The notes: generated from the sequence alone by a model not told the origin. A stretch of 64,000 nt of DNA from an uncultured Crocinitomix sp. (GCA_937136425.1 CAKZON010000040.1:1-64000), one strand, 5' to 3'. Shown: positions 34,915 through 45,217, numbered from the stretch's first letter. Numbers and translations are program-made.

Positions 34915-35658
34915 GTGTTTAAATCATTAAATATTAAAAGAGTTTCAGCATTGTTTTTAATGTTGTTTACAGGCGTTTTTTCTTACGGTCAAAATGATCT
35001 TGCTGTGAGTTGGAGTGCGCATACGACTGGCGATACAATTGAAGATGATCCTTTTAATGGAAGCTTTACAGTGAGTAATGTTGGAGAATCGGTGATTAAT
35101 GCTGGAGATACAATTTGGTATGGGTATTTTGTTGATGGGGTAAAATACGATATTGCATTAAGTCCGGAAGCTGTTTCAGGTGAAGTGTTAGAAGATGATC
35201 TAAACCCTGGAGAAGAATTTGTGGTTGTTAATAATTTTTATTGGCCGCTAATTGGTTCAGGAATAACTATTGAGTTTTGTGCCGTAGTTTATGGAGTGGG
35301 ATATGAATCTTATACAGACGATTTATATACCGGAGATGATGACACTTCAAATAATACAGATTGTGTGTACGCAATTTTACCTGAATATACAGTTGGATTA
35401 GAAGATGCAGAATCAAATGAAGAAGTGTCAATGAAATTCTCGAATCAAAAACTATTTATTAATAACAAGGATGATGCACTCAGTGAGTCTGCAAAAATTG
35501 AAATCTATAATATTGACGGAAGACTCGTTTACACACAGTCGGTTGTGCTTGGTCCTGGTGTTAACCAAGCTTCACTTCCAGAATTTGTGAGTGGAGCATA
35601 TATTGCACGTTTAACCTCTAATTCTTTTGAGGTTAGCGAAAAGTTTGTAGCTAATTAA
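34915..35658 (+). CDS. Secreted T9SS cargo protein with CARDB-like domain (copy 1)
   Basis: 247 residues from GTG 34915: signal peptide (VSALFLMLFTGVFSYGQ), then a CARDB-like beta-sandwich (LAVSWSAHTTGDTIEDDPFN; EDDLNPGEEF) and a C-terminal type A T9SS sorting domain (IEIYNIDGRLVYTQSV, ending VSGAYIARLTSNS...). It should be exported and anchored or released by type IX secretion. The next gene is a paralogue with the same plan. Function unknown. Confidence 0.82.
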   Translation: MFKSLNIKRVSALFLMLFTGVFSYGQNDLAVSWSAHTTGDTIEDDPFNGSFTVSNVGESVINAGDTIWYGYFVDGVKYDIALSPEAVSGEVLEDDLNPGEEFVVVNNFYWPLIGSGITIEFCAVVYGVGYESYTDDLYTGDDDTSNNTDCVYAILPEYTVGLEDAESNEEVSMKFSNQKLFINNKDDALSESAKIEIYNIDGRLVYTQSVVLGPGVNQASLPEFVSGAYIARLTSNSFEVSEKFVAN

Positions 35659-35821
35659 TTAGTGCTTTAGTACAAGAGTTTTCCCTTATTTCTCCTAATT
35701 CTACTTAACTAATGGATTATAAACAGGTTGTTGTGAAGAATTAAATCCATAATAAACCAGTTTTTAACAACTTAAGACCCTTTTTGTTGATTTACTATCA
35801 AAATCTTCGTGTTTTTTTTCT

Positions 35822-35829
35822 TACATTTG
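35822..35829 (+). promoter_or_regulatory. -7 element for T9SS protein 2
   Basis: TACATTTG matches TAnnTTTG, 18 nt before the start codon; no -33 TTG at the usual distance. Confidence 0.45.
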
Positions 35830-35847
35830 ACCATTATTAATTTATAA

Positions 35848-36588
35848 ATGAAAAATATGAAAAAAATTTACACTTTACTTGCCGTTATGGCTTTTGCTTT
35901 TAGTGCTTCTGCACAATTAGAGTATGACTTATCTGTTTCGTTTGAGGCACACACTGAAGGAGCTTCAGTTTCTGGTAGCCCAATGAATGGAGTAATCATT
36001 GTTAAAAATGAAGGACCAGTAATTCCTGCAGGTGACTCATTGTTTTTTAACTACAAAATTGATGGTGGTGATTATGATTTAGCGCTTAATGCTGGATTTG
36101 TTAACTTCTCAGTTTTAGAAGAAGATTTTGCAACTGGTGCTGAAATGCCATTTGGTAACGCTGAGTTAGCTTGGGCTGAACTTGGAATTACTGTTGAATT
36201 ATGTGCAAACGTATATGGTGTTGGGCAAGCGTCTTTCTTAGTAGAAAACTACTTAGGAGATACAGATACTACTAATAACATTTTATGTATTGATTACACT
36301 CTTCCTGATGCACCAATTGATGATGCTAGCATTGAAGATTTAAGCTTAGAATTATCTAACGTTTATGTTGCTGCTGGTCAATTAATGATCGTTAACGAAG
36401 GAGCTAATGATGACGTTCAAGCGAACTTAAACATTGTTAACATGAATGGACAAACTGTTCAAACTGAAAACTTTGCTTTAGTTACTGGAACTTCTATCGT
36501 TGAATTAAATAACCTTTCTTCTGGAATCTATATCGTTTCTATCGAAGTTGAAGGTGATTTTATCACTAGAAAAATTTCTATCCAATAA
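35848..36588 (+). CDS. Secreted T9SS cargo protein with CARDB-like domain (copy 2)
   Basis: 246 residues, start ATG 35848 (a second ATG at 35857 is equally possible). Signal peptide KKIYTLLAVMAFAFSASAQ, CARDB-like domain (LSVSFEAHTEGASVSGSPMN), and T9SS sorting domain (LNIVNMNGQTVQTENF, then LSSGIYIVSIEVEG). It parallels copy 1 motif by motif, e.g. GVGQASF versus GVGYESY, so the pair arose by tandem duplication. Codon use is strikingly regular and the gene ends at a strong terminator, which suggests high expression. Confidence 0.85.
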   Translation: MKNMKKIYTLLAVMAFAFSASAQLEYDLSVSFEAHTEGASVSGSPMNGVIIVKNEGPVIPAGDSLFFNYKIDGGDYDLALNAGFVNFSVLEEDFATGAEMPFGNAELAWAELGITVELCANVYGVGQASFLVENYLGDTDTTNNILCIDYTLPDAPIDDASIEDLSLELSNVYVAAGQLMIVNEGANDDVQANLNIVNMNGQTVQTENFALVTGTSIVELNNLSSGIYIVSIEVEGDFITRKISIQ

Positions 36589-36607
36589 TAACGGATAACT
36601 ACTTATT

Positions 36608-36649
36608 AAAGACCGCCTTGGAATATTCCAAGGCGGTCTTTTTTTTTGA
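36608..36649 (+). terminator. Strong intrinsic terminator after T9SS pair
   Basis: A perfect palindrome (36608-36641) with a GC-rich core GACCGCCTTGG and T-run (to 36648). It separates the T9SS genes from the his operon promoter 15 bp later. Confidence 0.92.
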
Positions 36650-36664
36650 TAAATATTTTTTTTC

Positions 36665-36696
36665 TTGTTTCTTTAATAAAAGTTCACTTATATTTG
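36665..36696 (+). promoter_or_regulatory. his operon promoter
   Basis: TTG (36665-36667), 21-nt spacer, TATATTTG (36689-36696): a full match to the Bacteroidota promoter pattern. Transcription should start near 36703, about 10 nt before the leader peptide. Confidence 0.7.
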
Positions 36697-36713
36697 TAGC
36701 TCGAAAAGAAAAA

Positions 36714-36776
36714 ATGAATTTTAATCAATTACATCATCATCATTTTCATACTTGCATAAAAGCGAGCGGAAAATGA
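36714..36776 (+). CDS. hisL: his operon leader peptide
   Basis: 20 codons, MNFNQLHHHHFHTCIKASGK. Five of six consecutive codons are His (HHHHFH). When charged tRNA-His is scarce the ribosome should stall here and control the terminator downstream, as in classical amino-acid attenuation. The placement between promoter, attenuator and hisG makes the call strong. Confidence 0.93.
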   Translation: MNFNQLHHHHFHTCIKASGK

Positions 36777-36777
36777 T
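36739..36777 (+). promoter_or_regulatory. Pause hairpin of the his attenuator
   Basis: ATCATTTTC (36739-36747), in the His codons, pairs perfectly with GAAAATGAT (36769-36777), at the leader stop codon. A ribosome stalled on His codons would open it, as for the 1:2 hairpin in classical attenuators. Confidence 0.6.
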
Positions 36778-36802
36778 ATGTCTGTAAATAAGGAATAATC
36801 TA

Positions 36803-36836
36803 AACCCGTCTTGGCTTTGCTGAGACGGGTTTTTTC
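36803..36836 (+). terminator. his attenuator terminator
   Basis: AACCCGTCT-(11 nt)-AGACGGGTT, 9-bp GC-rich stem followed by T-run, 26 nt after the leader stop and 50 nt before hisG. Confidence 0.88.
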
Positions 36837-36886
36837 TTTTCATCAATCCAATCTTTCTCAGTTTTGTCTAGGCATGAAAACAAAAA

Positions 36887-37744
36887 ATGAGAAAATTAAA
36901 AATTGCAATTCAAAAATCAGGTCGACTCAGGGAGGAATCCTTGAAATTGCTAAAACAAAGCGGAATTTCTGTTGATAATGGCCAAGATCAACTCAAGACA
37001 TGCGCTACAAATTTCCCTTTGGAAATTTATTATTTGAGAAATTCGGATATCTACCAATACCTTATTGATGGTGTTGTAGATATAGCCATTTTAGGTGAAA
37101 ACACCCTTTATGAAAATGGAAGCAACCTACCTGTTGTTTGTAAGCTAGGGTTCTCTAAATGCCGTGTTTCAATGGCCGTTCCTAAAGAGGTTAAAGTAGA
37201 GGGGGTGAGCTATTTTGAAGGGAAACAAATAGCTACTTCCTATCCAAAAACGCTTGAGAAATTTCTATCTTCTAACGAGATTTCAGCCTCAATTCATAAA
37301 ATTTCCGGATCGGTAGAAATTGCGCCAAACATTGGCCTTGCAGATGCTATAATGGATATTGTAAGTAGTGGAAATACGCTTTTCAAAAATGGGTTAAAAG
37401 AATCCACCGTAGTGTTAGAATCGGAGGCGGTATTGGTTAAAGGTGATAAACTTGATGCTGACCTAGTGGCGTTGATTGATCAGCTTAACTTTCGCATAAA
37501 TGCAGTTCTAGGAGCAAAACAGTCGCGCTATGTTTTGATGAATGTCCCAAATGATAAAATAGACGCCATTAGTCAATTATTACCTGTTTTAAAAAGTCCT
37601 ACAATTATGCCACTTGCAATGGAAGGCTGGAGCTCTTTACATACGGTAATTAGTGAAAATGAATTCTGGCCAGTAATTGATGGGCTAAAAGCGCAAGGTG
37701 CAGAAGGTATTTTAGTGTTGCCAATTGAAAAAATCATTCTTTAA
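36887..37744 (+). CDS. hisG: ATP phosphoribosyltransferase, long form
   Basis: 285 residues. First step of histidine synthesis: joins ATP and PRPP. Motifs: IAIQKSGRLREESLKLL at the N-terminus and the PRPP-binding IGLADAIMDIVSSGNTL (about 147-163). The C-terminal domain of about 75 residues (VLMNVPNDKIDAISQLLPVL) is the ACT-like allosteric part of the long form, which is inhibited by histidine and needs no HisZ. First gene of the operon, after the attenuator. Confidence 0.96.
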   Translation: MRKLKIAIQKSGRLREESLKLLKQSGISVDNGQDQLKTCATNFPLEIYYLRNSDIYQYLIDGVVDIAILGENTLYENGSNLPVVCKLGFSKCRVSMAVPKEVKVEGVSYFEGKQIATSYPKTLEKFLSSNEISASIHKISGSVEIAPNIGLADAIMDIVSSGNTLFKNGLKESTVVLESEAVLVKGDKLDADLVALIDQLNFRINAVLGAKQSRYVLMNVPNDKIDAISQLLPVLKSPTIMPLAMEGWSSLHTVISENEFWPVIDGLKAQGAEGILVLPIEKIIL

Positions 37745-37756
37745 AATAGTTGTAAA

Positions 37757-39049
37757 ATGAAAACATATATTAATCCAAGTCAAACAGGTTGGAAAGAGAT
37801 AAGTAAACGCCCATTAATAACTACAGAAAGCATAATGCCGTTAGTGCAAGAGGTGTTTAACAGAGTAGAAAAGGATGGTGATAAAGCAATTCGTGAATAC
37901 ACTGCTAAATTTGATAATGTAATGCTTTCTGATTTTCGAGTTTCTGAAAATGAGATTACTCAAGCATGTGAAAAGGTGGCCGATTCATTAAAAAGCGCCA
38001 TTAAAATTGCGGCCAATAATATTGAGACTTTTCATAAGATACAAATTGCGAATAAAGAGGTTGTGGAGACAACCAAAGGGGTTTTTTGTTGGCAAGAATC
38101 AAGACCAATTGAGCGCGTAGGTGTTTATATTCCTGGAGGAACAGCTCCTTTGTTTTCAACAGTATTGATGCTTGGCATTCCTGCGCGTATTGGAGGTTGT
38201 GAAAAAGTTGTGCTTTGTACTCCTCCAAATAAGGTTGGAGAAATTGACCCAGCTATACTGTACGCAGCTCAATTAGTTGGAATAACTGAAATATTTAAAG
38301 TGGGTGGGATTCAAGCAATCGCTTCATTAACATACGGAACCGCAACAATTCCAAAAGTATTTAAAATTTTTGGTCCCGGTAATCAATATGTTACGGCTGC
38401 TAAACAATTTGCTCAACAGTGCGGCATTGCAATAGATATGCCAGCAGGACCGTCAGAATTACTTGTAATGGCAGATGAAAAATCTAATTTAGATTTTGTT
38501 GCGGCAGACCTATTATCGCAAGCCGAGCATGGCGAAGACAGCCAGGTGATAGCTGTTTTATCAAATGAATCTATGCTTAAAAAACTTACGATAGCAATTC
38601 AAACGCAGGTAAACATTTTGGCAAGAAAAGAAACAGCTGCAGGAGCACTTCAAAACTCACGCATGATTGTTTTAAATGATTTAAACGAGCGAATCAATTT
38701 TGTTAATGAATATGCGCCGGAACATCTTATAATTGCTGAGCAAGAACCAGAAACTATACTTAACAAAATCACCAATGCAGGTTCTGTTTTTATTGGCCCA
38801 TATACTCCAGAAAGCGCTGGTGATTATGCTTCAGGAACGAATCATACTTTGCCAACAAATGGTTTTGCAACTACCTATAGTGGTGTGAATGTGGATGCTT
38901 TTGTGAAAAAAATCACAGTTCAAAAAATCACAAAAAATGGCATTAAAAACATTGGACAAACAATAGAAATTATGGCAGAAGCAGAACAGTTGCAAGCGCA
39001 TAAAAATGCCGTTACTATTCGCTTAAAAAACTTAAGAAATGAAAATTGA
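37757..39049 (+). CDS. hisD: Histidinol dehydrogenase
   Basis: 430 residues, full length. Oxidises histidinol to histidine in two NAD-dependent steps with zinc. Visible: VGVYIPGGTAPLFSTVLM, KIFGPGNQYVTAAKQFA, IDMPAGPSELLVMAD, LLSQAEHGEDSQ with Zn ligands, and NEYAPEHLI with the catalytic Glu-His. It starts 12 bp after hisG and overlaps hisC by 11 bp. Confidence 0.96.
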   Translation: MKTYINPSQTGWKEISKRPLITTESIMPLVQEVFNRVEKDGDKAIREYTAKFDNVMLSDFRVSENEITQACEKVADSLKSAIKIAANNIETFHKIQIANKEVVETTKGVFCWQESRPIERVGVYIPGGTAPLFSTVLMLGIPARIGGCEKVVLCTPPNKVGEIDPAILYAAQLVGITEIFKVGGIQAIASLTYGTATIPKVFKIFGPGNQYVTAAKQFAQQCGIAIDMPAGPSELLVMADEKSNLDFVAADLLSQAEHGEDSQVIAVLSNESMLKKLTIAIQTQVNILARKETAAGALQNSRMIVLNDLNERINFVNEYAPEHLIIAEQEPETILNKITNAGSVFIGPYTPESAGDYASGTNHTLPTNGFATTYSGVNVDAFVKKITVQKITKNGIKNIGQTIEIMAEAEQLQAHKNAVTIRLKNLRNEN

Positions 39050-40076
39050 AAACCTATTGCGGAATAATATAAAAACCTTAAAGCCATATAAGGCTGCAAG
39101 GCATGATTTGAATATTAAAGGAGTTCTGCTAGATGCGAATGAAAGTCCTTTTGAAAATGGATATAATCGTTATCCAGATCCTTATCAAAATCAGTTGAAA
39201 AAAGTGATTTCTAAATTAAAAGGAGTTGAACACAATCAAATTTTCATTGGTAACGGAAGTGATGAAACCTTGGATTTACTAATTCGTGCATTTTGCGAAC
39301 CAAAAATAGATAATATCATTATTATGCCACCAACCTATGGCATGTATGAGGTGTTGGCAAGTATTAATGCTGTTGAATGCGTTAAAGTCCCCTTGAATAA
39401 AGATTTTAGTTTGAATGCAGAGCAGGTTTTGGCAGCTGTAAATTCACAAACTAAAATCATATTTATTTGCTCACCGAATAACCCAACAGGCAATTTATTG
39501 TGCAAAAACGAAATAAATAAAGTGCTTGAAAACTTCAATGGAATTGTTGTTGTAGATGAAGCATACATTGATTTTTCTAAAGCCGAATCTACTATACGAT
39601 TGCTAAAACAATTTCCTAATTTATTTGTTAATCAAACACTTTCAAAAGCTCATGCAGGTGCTGGTCTACGCTTAGGGATGGGGTTTTCATCAGTTGAAAT
39701 GATTGATGTTCTAAATGCCATTAAACCGCCCTACAATATTAATGCACTTACACAAAGTGCTGGTATTGATTTATTGCAGCAAGAGTCAGAATTTCAATCA
39801 AATATCAACTTGATTAATCAAGAAAAACAAAGGCTTTATAATGAGCTGTCTAAATTGTCTTTCGTTTTAGAGATCTTTCCAAGCGAAGCCAATTTTTGGT
39901 TGGTACGCTTTAAAAATGCAATAACAATTCATAGAAACTTAATCAATAACGGAATCATTACAAGAAATCGGTCGCATGAGTTGTATTGCGGAAACACATT
40001 ACGAATAACAGTAGGCACTGCTGATGAAAACACCCAATTAATTAATTGCCTTAACCAAATTAAAAGCACACAATGA
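39039..40076 (+). CDS. hisC: Histidinol-phosphate aminotransferase
   Basis: 345-residue PLP enzyme (fold type I). It transaminates imidazole acetol phosphate. Motifs: [54 protein letters not shown] and the PLP lysine in [16 protein letters not shown]. Overlaps hisD at its start and hisB (ATGA, 4 bp) at its end. Confidence 0.96.
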   Translation: MKIENLLRNNIKTLKPYKAARHDLNIKGVLLDANESPFENGYNRYPDPYQNQLKKVISKLKGVEHNQIFIGNGSDETLDLLIRAFCEPKIDNIIIMPPTYGMYEVLASINAVECVKVPLNKDFSLNAEQVLAAVNSQTKIIFICSPNNPTGNLLCKNEINKVLENFNGIVVVDEAYIDFSKAESTIRLLKQFPNLFVNQTLSKAHAGAGLRLGMGFSSVEMIDVLNAIKPPYNINALTQSAGIDLLQQESEFQSNINLINQEKQRLYNELSKLSFVLEIFPSEANFWLVRFKNAITIHRNLINNGIITRNRSHELYCGNTLRITVGTADENTQLINCLNQIKSTQ

Positions 40077-41176
40077 AAAAAGTATTATTTATTGACAGAG
40101 ATGGAACTCTAGTGATTGAACCACCAGTAGATTATCAATTGGACAGTTTTGAAAAACTGGAGTATTATCCAGAAGTGTTTTATTTCCTGCGTAAAATTAC
40201 AATTGAGCTAGATTATGAATTGGTTATGGTAACTAATCAAGACGGTTTGGGAACGGCTTCGTTTCCATCAGAAACTTTTTGGCCAGTTCAAAACAGCATA
40301 ATTAAAACCTTTAAGAATGAAAAAATATCCTTTTCATCTGTACATGTAGATCCAAGTTTGCCAGAAGAAAACTCTCCTAATCGAAAGCCTAAAACAGGGA
40401 TGCTTCAGGAGTATTTTGGAGGAGGGTACGACCTTGAAAATAGTTTGGTTATTGGCGATCGTCTGTCTGATATGGAGTTGGCGAAAAATCTCGGATGTAA
40501 AGGGATCTTTCTGAATGATGAATTTATAGATGAATTAGACTATGTGGCGCTTCAAACTGTAAACTGGTCTGATATTTATTCCTTTTTAGCTAAAGGTAGT
40601 CGATCTGCCTCAATAGCCAGAAAAACCAATGAAACTGATATTTCAATACAATTGAACTTAAACGGAACAGGGCTTTCTAATATTGATACAGGCATTGCGT
40701 TTTTTGATCATATGCTCGCTCAAATTGCAAAACATGGATTGGTAGATTTATTCATTAATGTTGAAGGTGATTTGGAAGTTGATGAACACCATACAATTGA
40801 AGACACTGCCATTGCTCTTGGTGAAGTTTTTAGAAAAGCGTTAGGATCTAAATTAGGAATTGAACGCTATGGATTTATGTTGCCAATGGATGATTGTTTA
40901 GCACAGGTAGCAATTGACTTTGGAGGAAGGAATTGGATGGAGTGGAATGCAGAATTTAAGCGTGAGATGATTGGCAAAATGCCGACAGAAATGTTCTTTC
41001 ACTTCTTTAAATCATTTACTGACGGGGCACTTTGCAACCTTAATATTAAAGCCGAGGGAACCAATGAGCACCATAAAATAGAATCCATTTTTAAAGCCTT
41101 TGCTAAAGCAATAAAAATGGCTGTGCAACAAGATCCAGATCGGATGATTTTACCAACAACAAAAGGAGTGATATAA
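40073..41176 (+). CDS. hisB: Bifunctional histidinol-phosphatase / IGP dehydratase
   Basis: 367 residues, two enzymes fused. The N-terminal HAD phosphatase (1-165) has FIDRDGTLV with both catalytic Asp and [16 protein letters not shown]. The C-terminal imidazoleglycerol-phosphate dehydratase (about 180-367) has [28 protein letters not shown] and [15 protein letters not shown] with the metal-binding His. The fused form is found in E. coli and many Bacteroidota. Overlaps hisC; its stop shares one base with the hisH start. Confidence 0.96.
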   Translation: MKKVLFIDRDGTLVIEPPVDYQLDSFEKLEYYPEVFYFLRKITIELDYELVMVTNQDGLGTASFPSETFWPVQNSIIKTFKNEKISFSSVHVDPSLPEENSPNRKPKTGMLQEYFGGGYDLENSLVIGDRLSDMELAKNLGCKGIFLNDEFIDELDYVALQTVNWSDIYSFLAKGSRSASIARKTNETDISIQLNLNGTGLSNIDTGIAFFDHMLAQIAKHGLVDLFINVEGDLEVDEHHTIEDTAIALGEVFRKALGSKLGIERYGFMLPMDDCLAQVAIDFGGRNWMEWNAEFKREMIGKMPTEMFFHFFKSFTDGALCNLNIKAEGTNEHHKIESIFKAFAKAIKMAVQQDPDRMILPTTKGVI

Positions 41177-41778
41177 TGAAAGTAGTTATTATAGATTATG
41201 GTGCAGGAAATACACAATCTGTATTGTATGCATTGAAAAGATTAAATATTGAAGGAGTAATTACTAATCAGGCGGATGAAATTCTTGATGCTGACAAAGT
41301 AATTCTGCCAGGAGTTGGTCATGCTAAACCTGCTTTAACAGCGCTTAAAAGTAATGGAATTGATAAAGTAATTAGTGGGCTGAATCAACCATTTTTAGGG
41401 ATTTGTTTAGGGATGCAATTACTCTGTAAAGAAATTGCAGAAGGAACTGTTGATGGTTTAGGGATTTTTGACAATAATGTATATCAATTCGAATCCAAAC
41501 AAGAGGATAGAACTAATAAAATAAAAGTTCCGCATATGGGATGGAACAATTTGCAATTGACTTCGTCCCCGTTATTTAAGGATTTAGCGGAGGATGCCTT
41601 TGTTTACTTTGTTCATAGTTATTATGCTGAAACGAATTGCGAAACTATTGCAACCTGTCATTACGAGAAATCATTCTCTGCTGCCATGCAAAAAGACAAT
41701 TTTTATGGGTGTCAATTCCATCCAGAAAAAAGTGGAGAAACAGGATTGAAAATTTTAAAAAACTTTATTGAATTATGA
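41176..41778 (+). CDS. hisH: Imidazole glycerol phosphate synthase, glutaminase subunit
   Basis: 200-residue class I amidotransferase with the catalytic Cys in [12 protein letters not shown] and His/Glu in CQFHPEKSG. It feeds ammonia to HisF. Overlaps hisB by one base and hisA by 4 bp. Confidence 0.96.
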   Translation: MKVVIIDYGAGNTQSVLYALKRLNIEGVITNQADEILDADKVILPGVGHAKPALTALKSNGIDKVISGLNQPFLGICLGMQLLCKEIAEGTVDGLGIFDNNVYQFESKQEDRTNKIKVPHMGWNNLQLTSSPLFKDLAEDAFVYFVHSYYAETNCETIATCHYEKSFSAAMQKDNFYGCQFHPEKSGETGLKILKNFIEL

Positions 41779-42494
41779 AAATTATACCTGCTATTGATAT
41801 AATTGAAGGAAAGTGCGTAAGGCTTTCTCAGGGAGATTATAAACAAAAAAAAATATATAATGAATCACCAATAGAAGTTGCAAAGAGCTTTGAGAATCAC
41901 GGAATAAAGCAGCTTCATTTGGTAGATTTAGATGGTGCTAAATCAAATAAGATTGTGAATTGGCGAATATTGCGTGAAATAGCGACAAAGACTAATTTGG
42001 ACATTGATTTTGGTGGAGGTATTAAATCAACCAAGTCATTAAATATAGCATTTGAAAACGGTGCCAAACAAGTTACAGGCGGAACAATTGCAGCTAAAAA
42101 ACCTTTGTTATTCCAGTCCTGGTTAAAGGAGTATGGAGCGGATAAAATTATACTAGGCGCAGATGGTTATAACGGGAAAGTTGCTGTAGCCGGTTGGAAA
42201 GAGCAAACAGAACAGAATTTATTCGATTTTATTCGTAATTATCAGTTGAAAGGTGTTGAGAATGTGATTTGTACAGATATTTCAAAAGACGGAATGCTCA
42301 ATGGTGCAGCTAATCTTCTTTATCAGCAAATTTTGGAGGAACTACCCGACATAAACTTGATTGCAAGTGGTGGTGTAGCAACAATTCAGGATTTAGAAGA
42401 TTTACGTGCTATTGGTTGCAAAGGCGCGATAATAGGTAAAGCCATTTATGAGAATAAAATAACCTTAAAAGAATTAGAGCTTTATGTTGACTAA
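41775..42494 (+). CDS. hisA: ProFAR isomerase
   Basis: 239-residue TIM barrel that isomerises ProFAR to PRFAR. Motifs: [20 protein letters not shown] with catalytic Asp 8, [10 protein letters not shown], and [14 protein letters not shown] with the second Asp. Paralogous to HisF, which overlaps its end by 11 bp. Confidence 0.96.
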   Translation: MKIIPAIDIIEGKCVRLSQGDYKQKKIYNESPIEVAKSFENHGIKQLHLVDLDGAKSNKIVNWRILREIATKTNLDIDFGGGIKSTKSLNIAFENGAKQVTGGTIAAKKPLLFQSWLKEYGADKIILGADGYNGKVAVAGWKEQTEQNLFDFIRNYQLKGVENVICTDISKDGMLNGAANLLYQQILEELPDINLIASGGVATIQDLEDLRAIGCKGAIIGKAIYENKITLKELELYVD

Positions 42495-43236
42495 AAGAAT
42501 CATTCCTTGTTTAGATATAAAAAATGGAAAAACTGTTAAAGGAATCAATTTTAAGGAATTAAGAAATGCCGGAGATCCTATTGAATTGGCAAAAAAATAC
42601 TCTGATGAAGGAGCAGATGAAATTGTTTTCTTAGATATTTCAGCTACAGAAGAACGCCGAAAAACACAAGTGGCCTTAGTAAATGAAATTGCTAAAAACA
42701 TTAATATTCCCTTTACGGTTGGTGGTGGTATCTCATCTGTAGAAGAAGCACGACAAGTGTTGAGGGCTGGAGCAGATAAAATTGCAGTTAATTCTGCTGC
42801 ACTCAATCGTCCCAATTTAGTTGCAGAACTGTCTAGCCAATTTGGGCTTCAATGCATAGTCGTTGCTATTGATGCGCAGGAGATAGAAGGGGAGTGGTTA
42901 GTCTATAAAAATGGAGGAAAGATTAAAACAAAATGGAACCTTTTTGATTGGGCTGAAAAAGTGGTCACACTTGGCGCAGGCGAAATTTTATTCACCTCAA
43001 TGAATGGAGATGGCACTAAATCTGGATTTTCGAATTTGGCCTTGGCAAAATTGTCTAAAAAGGTTGATATTCCAATCATAGCTTCTGGAGGAGCAGGATC
43101 AATAGAGCACTTTACGGATGCATTTACTATTGGGCGTGCTGATGCGGCACTTGCAGCTTCTGTTTTTCACTTTAATGAAATCCAAATTCCAGAACTAAAA
43201 GAACAATTAAAAAAACAAAATATAGCAATAAGATGA
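42484..43236 (+). CDS. hisF: Imidazole glycerol phosphate synthase, cyclase subunit
   Basis: 250-residue TIM barrel. Motifs: [19 protein letters not shown] (catalytic Asp 11), [35 protein letters not shown] (second catalytic Asp) and [13 protein letters not shown]. Works with HisH to produce IGP and AICAR. Overlaps hisA and hisIE (4 bp). Confidence 0.96.
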   Translation: MLTKRIIPCLDIKNGKTVKGINFKELRNAGDPIELAKKYSDEGADEIVFLDISATEERRKTQVALVNEIAKNINIPFTVGGGISSVEEARQVLRAGADKIAVNSAALNRPNLVAELSSQFGLQCIVVAIDAQEIEGEWLVYKNGGKIKTKWNLFDWAEKVVTLGAGEILFTSMNGDGTKSGFSNLALAKLSKKVDIPIIASGGAGSIEHFTDAFTIGRADAALAASVFHFNEIQIPELKEQLKKQNIAIR

Positions 43237-43829
43237 AATCAATAAAATTTGTTAATGGTTTGGTTCCTGCAATTATTCAGGACAGCCAATCAAGAGAAGT
43301 ATTAATGCTTGGTTATATGAACCAAGATGCCCTGGATCAAACATTAGCATCCAAAAAAATAACTTTTTATAGTAGATCAAAACAACGTCTTTGGATGAAG
43401 GGGGAAGAAAGTGGGAATACACTGGAGTTAGTTTCGATAAAAAATGATTGTGATTCTGATGCTTTATTAATTCAAGCCAAGCCTGCTGGTCCTACTTGTC
43501 ATAAAGGAACTAAAACTTGTTGGGGAGAAGTTTCTAGAGTAAATTATTATGAAATTGAACGATTAGAGAACAGTATTCAAGATAGAATTGAGAATCCTAA
43601 AAATGGTTCATATGTTTCTGCGCTAATAAGTGAGGGTATAAATAAAGTGGCTCAAAAAGTGGGAGAGGAAGCAGTTGAAGTGGTGATTGAAGCAATGGAT
43701 AATAATGATGCTCTTTTTCTAGAAGAATCTGCTGATTTATTATTCCATTACCTCATACTCTTGCAAGCTAAAGGCTATTCGTTGAAAGAAGTGTTGGCAG
43801 TGTTAAAGCTAAGAAATTCAAATAATTAA
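43233..43829 (+). CDS. hisI: Bifunctional PR-AMP cyclohydrolase / PR-ATP pyrophosphatase
   Basis: 198 residues, the HisI and HisE activities fused. The N-terminal half has [32 protein letters not shown] and Zn ligands in CDSDALLI and CHKGTKTCW; the C-terminal half (about 110-198) has [17 protein letters not shown] and the Glu/Asp motif of the MazG-like pyrophosphatase. Steps 2 and 3 of the pathway. Last his gene. Confidence 0.96.
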   Translation: MKSIKFVNGLVPAIIQDSQSREVLMLGYMNQDALDQTLASKKITFYSRSKQRLWMKGEESGNTLELVSIKNDCDSDALLIQAKPAGPTCHKGTKTCWGEVSRVNYYEIERLENSIQDRIENPKNGSYVSALISEGINKVAQKVGEEAVEVVIEAMDNNDALFLEESADLLFHYLILLQAKGYSLKEVLAVLKLRNSNN

Positions 43830-43861
43830 TGATATATTAGTATTTACCCAAAATCAGATTT

Positions 43862-45031
43862 ATGTCAAAAAATAGAATAGAAAGAACTTATTGTAAAGAA
43901 AGTATTTATGGTGAGGCTAAGACACGAAAGCATATTATTTTATTGGACGGGACATGGAATGATGAAACTGGAATTAATTCTGATGGTAATGTTACTAATA
44001 TTGTACACCTAAAACGCATTCTAAAAAACGATAGTGAAAACCAAATTGTTACTTATCACCGTGGAATTGGAAATGACAATGAGAATAGTCGCATTAAAAA
44101 GGTGTTAAAAGGTGCTACCGGTGCAGATATTGACGATATAATTACAAATGCATACGCCAAATTTGTTCAAAATTGGCATAAAGGAGATCGAATTTATATT
44201 TTCGGTTTTAGCCGTGGTGCTGCAACAGCAAGACTTTTGGCATCTAAAATTCAGAAAGAAGGTATTCCTTATAAAATTAAAATATCATTTAGATCAAGCG
44301 TAAACAAGGAAACTAATGTGGTAGAGCAACGTGTCGAAAAATATCAGGTGGCTAGCAAGAAACCTCCTTTCAGCACCGATATTGAATTTTTAGGTGTTTG
44401 GGATACTGTTGCTGCTTTAGGAGCGTGGACTAATTTCATGAAATTTTTAGGAATTAATAAAACCAATATTTTTCAAGATTTTCATATTGCTCCAAACATT
44501 AAAAAAGCCGTGCATCTAGTCGCCATTGACGAAACTCGCTCAATTTTCTCGGCGGCTCTTATGAATTATAAGGAAAACGTCACTCATGAAGTATGGTTTC
44601 CTGGCGTTCATTCTGATATTGGTGGAAGTTATCCTGTGGATGAAATTGCACAGGTGTCTTTATACTATATGTTGAAAAATATGGAAGAATGGGCAGAAGA
44701 AAGAGAACTGGAACCTTTTTTGATTAACAAGGACATGCGCGCTATTTACACCAGTGAAAAAGTAGATCGAGCACATTTTCACTTTCACGGAGAAGGTTTG
44801 GGTAAATCAATGCGGAAAATAGGCGTGCAGGTTAATGGCAAAATTGATCCAAGTAGAGCGCCTAAATTCCACAAATTATTGAAGGATATTATTGATAATA
44901 ACTCTGCTTATGCCGTATTTACAATTGATGGCGATAATGACGCCAAAGAACAAAAGAAAACTGCTAATTTTGACTATAAACCGTTTCATATAGAAGAACT
45001 GCCAAATGATGAATCGGAATATTACTATTAA
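43862..45031 (+). CDS. DUF2235 alpha/beta-hydrolase
   Basis: 389 residues. N-terminal HIILLDGTWNDETG is the family signature; the nucleophile elbow GFSRGAA (G-x-S-x-G) and the later WFPGVHSDIGGSYP provide the Ser, Asp and His catalytic elements. DUF2235 includes Tle1-type phospholipases delivered by type VI secretion, but many members are cytosolic with unknown substrates; no toxin or immunity partner is evident here. It starts 32 bp after the last his gene on the same strand and may be read through from it. Confidence 0.85.
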   Translation: MSKNRIERTYCKESIYGEAKTRKHIILLDGTWNDETGINSDGNVTNIVHLKRILKNDSENQIVTYHRGIGNDNENSRIKKVLKGATGADIDDIITNAYAKFVQNWHKGDRIYIFGFSRGAATARLLASKIQKEGIPYKIKISFRSSVNKETNVVEQRVEKYQVASKKPPFSTDIEFLGVWDTVAALGAWTNFMKFLGINKTNIFQDFHIAPNIKKAVHLVAIDETRSIFSAALMNYKENVTHEVWFPGVHSDIGGSYPVDEIAQVSLYYMLKNMEEWAEERELEPFLINKDMRAIYTSEKVDRAHFHFHGEGLGKSMRKIGVQVNGKIDPSRAPKFHKLLKDIIDNNSAYAVFTIDGDNDAKEQKKTANFDYKPFHIEELPNDESEYYY

Positions 45032-45209
45032 AAGAGAATGCTTTAAATGAATATCAATCTAAAAGTTGTCAATAAAAGTCAAGTGAAAAGAAAATCTCGC
45101 ATTTATGCAGGTGCATTAATTCCTTTTTAGAGAAAAATACAAACAACACCATTGATTTCATAGAGTTTGGAAACCTTATTTAGAATAAATGTTCTCTGAA
45201 TAATTAGGT

Positions 45210-45217
45210 TAATTTTG
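45210..45217 (+). promoter_or_regulatory. -7 element almost touching the start codon (copy 1)
   Basis: TAATTTTG matches TAnnTTTG and ends 8 nt before the GTG start at 45226, leaving space for a leaderless or nearly leaderless mRNA. Confidence 0.5.

Noticed and set aside
43862-45031. Type VI secretion effector module around the DUF2235 gene
   Set aside because: No Hcp, VgrG, PAAR or immunity-like gene is present nearby; the gene follows the his operon and is probably a stand-alone hydrolase.
45047-45130. 27-codon frame MNINLKVVNKSQVKRKSRIY... after the DUF2235 gene
   Set aside because: Short, no promoter or family match; the surrounding gap has no other coding sign. Could be revisited if conserved.
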